Below, in pieces: positions 14,275 to 15,475 of a stretch of 15,475 nt of DNA. The stretch is taken from positions 1 through 15,475 of the forward strand of contig CAMCIX010000007.1 in NCBI GenBank assembly GCA_945875045.1, in the 5' to 3' direction. The stretch is from an uncultured Clostridia bacterium (GTDB lineage Bacteria; Bacillota; Clostridia; Oscillospirales; Acutalibacteraceae). Within the stretch, counting starts at the first letter, position 1. Every line of letters starts with the position of its first letter. The position numbers and the translations under genes were made by a program. The notes under the pieces were generated by a model. The model was not told the origin of the DNA and made no database searches. It was given only the letters and a program-made list of their open reading frames with translations.

Positions 14275-14502
14275 TTATTCGTCCTCTAATCTCTTTACCA
14301 TAGCGTAAATAGTCTCGGCAGTTTTAAAGTTTTCGGGAACAATGTCGATTGGGGTTATCTCAATATCAAACTCATCGTTAAGCGCGCCCACAAGCTGAAC
14401 GATTTTAAGGGAATCGAGAATGTGATTGCCTATTAAATCGGTCTCCTTTTCCCAGTCTACCCCGGGCTTTATCTCTTCCAATATATCAATTAATTCTTCC
14501 AT
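14275..14502 (-). CDS. Acyl carrier protein (DltC-like)
   Basis: This 75-residue acidic carrier protein has the phosphopantetheine attachment serine in GNHILDSLKIVQLV (Ser31 from this start) and a typical four-helix pattern (MEELIDILEEI at the start, ETIYAMVKRLEDE at the end). ATG at 14502 is chosen over ATG at 14508 because GAGGAG (14516-14511) is 8 nt from the former and only 2 nt from the latter. It would carry the acyl group activated by the adenylation enzyme, whose stop lies 2 nt upstream, to the MBOAT, whose start lies 4 nt downstream. It resembles DltC in size and context. A fatty-acid ACP is unlikely in this setting. Confidence 0.9.
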   Translation of the reverse strand: MEELIDILEEIKPGVDWEKETDLIGNHILDSLKIVQLVGALNDEFDIEITPIDIVPENFKTAETIYAMVKRLEDE

Positions 14503-14504
14503 CT

Positions 14505-15475
14505 TCATATCTCCTCAAGAATTTTTTTACGATCAACCTTGCCGTTCGCGTTGTGGGGCATAGCCTTTATTCGCTTGACAATTTGCGGCGTCATATATTC
14601 GGGCAGTCTAAGCCTTAAATCCGACAAAATCTCCGCCGATTCACGCTTTTTCCCCTCGTAAGCAAGGATTATTTTATCCCTGTCGCTATCATAAACCGCC
14701 GCACAGGCGGTAACATAATCAAGAGCGTTAGCCGCCGCCTCGATTTCGCCTAATTCAATACGGTAGCCCATATGCTTTATCTGGAAATCAATTCGCGATA
14801 TGTAGATAAGCTCCCCCTTTTCGTTGTATTTTACAAGGTCGCCCGTTTTGTAGACCGTTTCGGGGTAGGCGGTATTAAGCGGGTTTTGCACAAAGGCGGC
14901 GGCGGTTTTTTCGGGGTTGTTGTAATACCCCATCGCCAAAAAAGAGCCTCTTGCGTACAGCTCCCCCTCCTCGCCTTTCTTTGCCTCATTCCCGTCCTCT
15001 TTTACAACGAATACGTCGCAATTGTCGCAGGCTCTGCCAATAGGCAGGGTTTCGCCGTCCTCAAAGTTTCGGTCAACAATATAATATGTGCAAATATCTG
15101 TCGTCTCGGTAGGGCCGAAAAGGTTGGCAAACAAAGCGTAGGGAAGCTTTGAAATCCAGTAATTAAGCTGTTTTACGGGCATTACCTCCCCCGCAAAAAG
15201 CACCTTTTTAACATATTTAAGCTCACCGTAGTCAAGCGCCCTCCAGTTTGCTATTATGCAAAGCGCCGACGGAACCCAGTAGATTGTGTTAACCCTGCGC
15301 GTATTTAAAAATTCTATAAGCTTCATAGGGAACGAAAAGAGTGCTTTGGGGATTATATTAAGCTCTCCTCCCGCGTAAACAGTACTGAAAACGTCCGACA
15401 CCGACATACTGAAATAAAAAGGGGTCTGACTGCCGAAAACGGTGTTCTCGTCAATTTTAAAGGTATCGGCGTACC
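14505..15475 (-). CDS. AMP-forming adenylation enzyme (DltA-like), 5' part outside window
   Basis: Partial: the frame stays open to the window edge (first whole codon 15473-15471), leaving 322 residues. Roughly 170-190 N-terminal residues, with the A1-A3 ATP-binding motifs, are missing. Adenylation motifs seen: A4 FYFSMSVSD (about 20-28), A5 LFGPTETTD, A6 GELYARGSFLAMGYYN, A7 YKTGDLV, A8 RIDFQIKHMGYRIELGE, A9 LPEYMTP, and A10 NANGKVDRK with its catalytic Lys near the C-terminus. Such enzymes make an acyl-adenylate and load a carrier protein; the separate carrier gene starts 2 nt downstream. Context suggests a DltA-like role. However, the A4 Asp that binds the substrate amino group in DltA and most amino-acid-activating domains is Ser here, so D-alanine as substrate is not assured. 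The inner ATG at 15407 is not the start, since conserved sequence continues upstream. Confidence 0.9.
   Translation of the reverse strand, partial: YADTFKIDENTVFGSQTPFYFSMSVSDVFSTVYAGGELNIIPKALFSFPMKLIEFLNTRRVNTIYWVPSALCIIANWRALDYGELKYVKKVLFAGEVMPVKQLNYWISKLPYALFANLFGPTETTDICTYYIVDRNFEDGETLPIGRACDNCDVFVVKEDGNEAKKGEEGELYARGSFLAMGYYNNPEKTAAAFVQNPLNTAYPETVYKTGDLVKYNEKGELIYISRIDFQIKHMGYRIELGEIEAAANALDYVTACAAVYDSDRDKIILAYEGKKRESAEILSDLRLRLPEYMTPQIVKRIKAMPHNANGKVDRKKILEEI

Overview
The window looks like a metagenome-assembled contig from an anaerobic, Gram-positive Clostridia bacterium, most like the Oscillospiraceae/Ruminococcaceae. This rests on gene content and order (a clostridial mre/min/mgsA neighbourhood, an MreC-MreD-PBP2 elongation cluster, tandem feoA genes, AGGAGG-type ribosome binding sites, several TTG starts), and no species is claimed. 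Every gene lies on the minus strand, so the region reads from position 15475 down to 1. The first 44 bases are not genomic: they are an Illumina Nextera (Tn5) adapter with its index.

In transcription order, the window opens inside a Dlt-like acyl-transfer operon (15475-11715): a truncated AMP-forming adenylation enzyme, a small acyl carrier protein, an MBOAT membrane acyltransferase and a membrane-anchored SGNH protein. Together they would activate a small acid, load it on the carrier, and pass it across the membrane to a cell-surface acceptor. The gene order is A-C-B-D instead of dltABCD. In the adenylation enzyme, the position that normally holds the Asp binding a substrate amino group is Ser. 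A short intergenic island of hairpins and low-complexity repeats follows (11571-11706).

Next is a promoter-led cluster rpe-mreC-mreD-PBP2 (11486-7439), ending in a strong hairpin terminator. It joins pentose-phosphate metabolism to lateral wall elongation. A second consensus promoter then drives a tight run minD-mgsA-hisS-aspS-metY-metA (7298-739), ending in a terminator at about 737-699. MinD has no MinC or MinE beside it. The MgsA homologue has lost two of the residues used for catalysis in E. coli methylglyoxal synthase. HisRS and AspRS form the usual pair. MetA (acetyl-type, Glu111) and MetY give homocysteine from homoserine by direct sulfhydrylation.

Last is a ferrous-iron uptake operon: a perfect-consensus sigma-70 promoter (TTGACA-17-TATAAT), two matching palindromes that suggest a DtxR-family metal repressor, then two tandem feoA genes, the second cut by the adapter. 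feoB probably lay next. No RNA genes, CRISPR array, insertion sequence or phage genes were seen.
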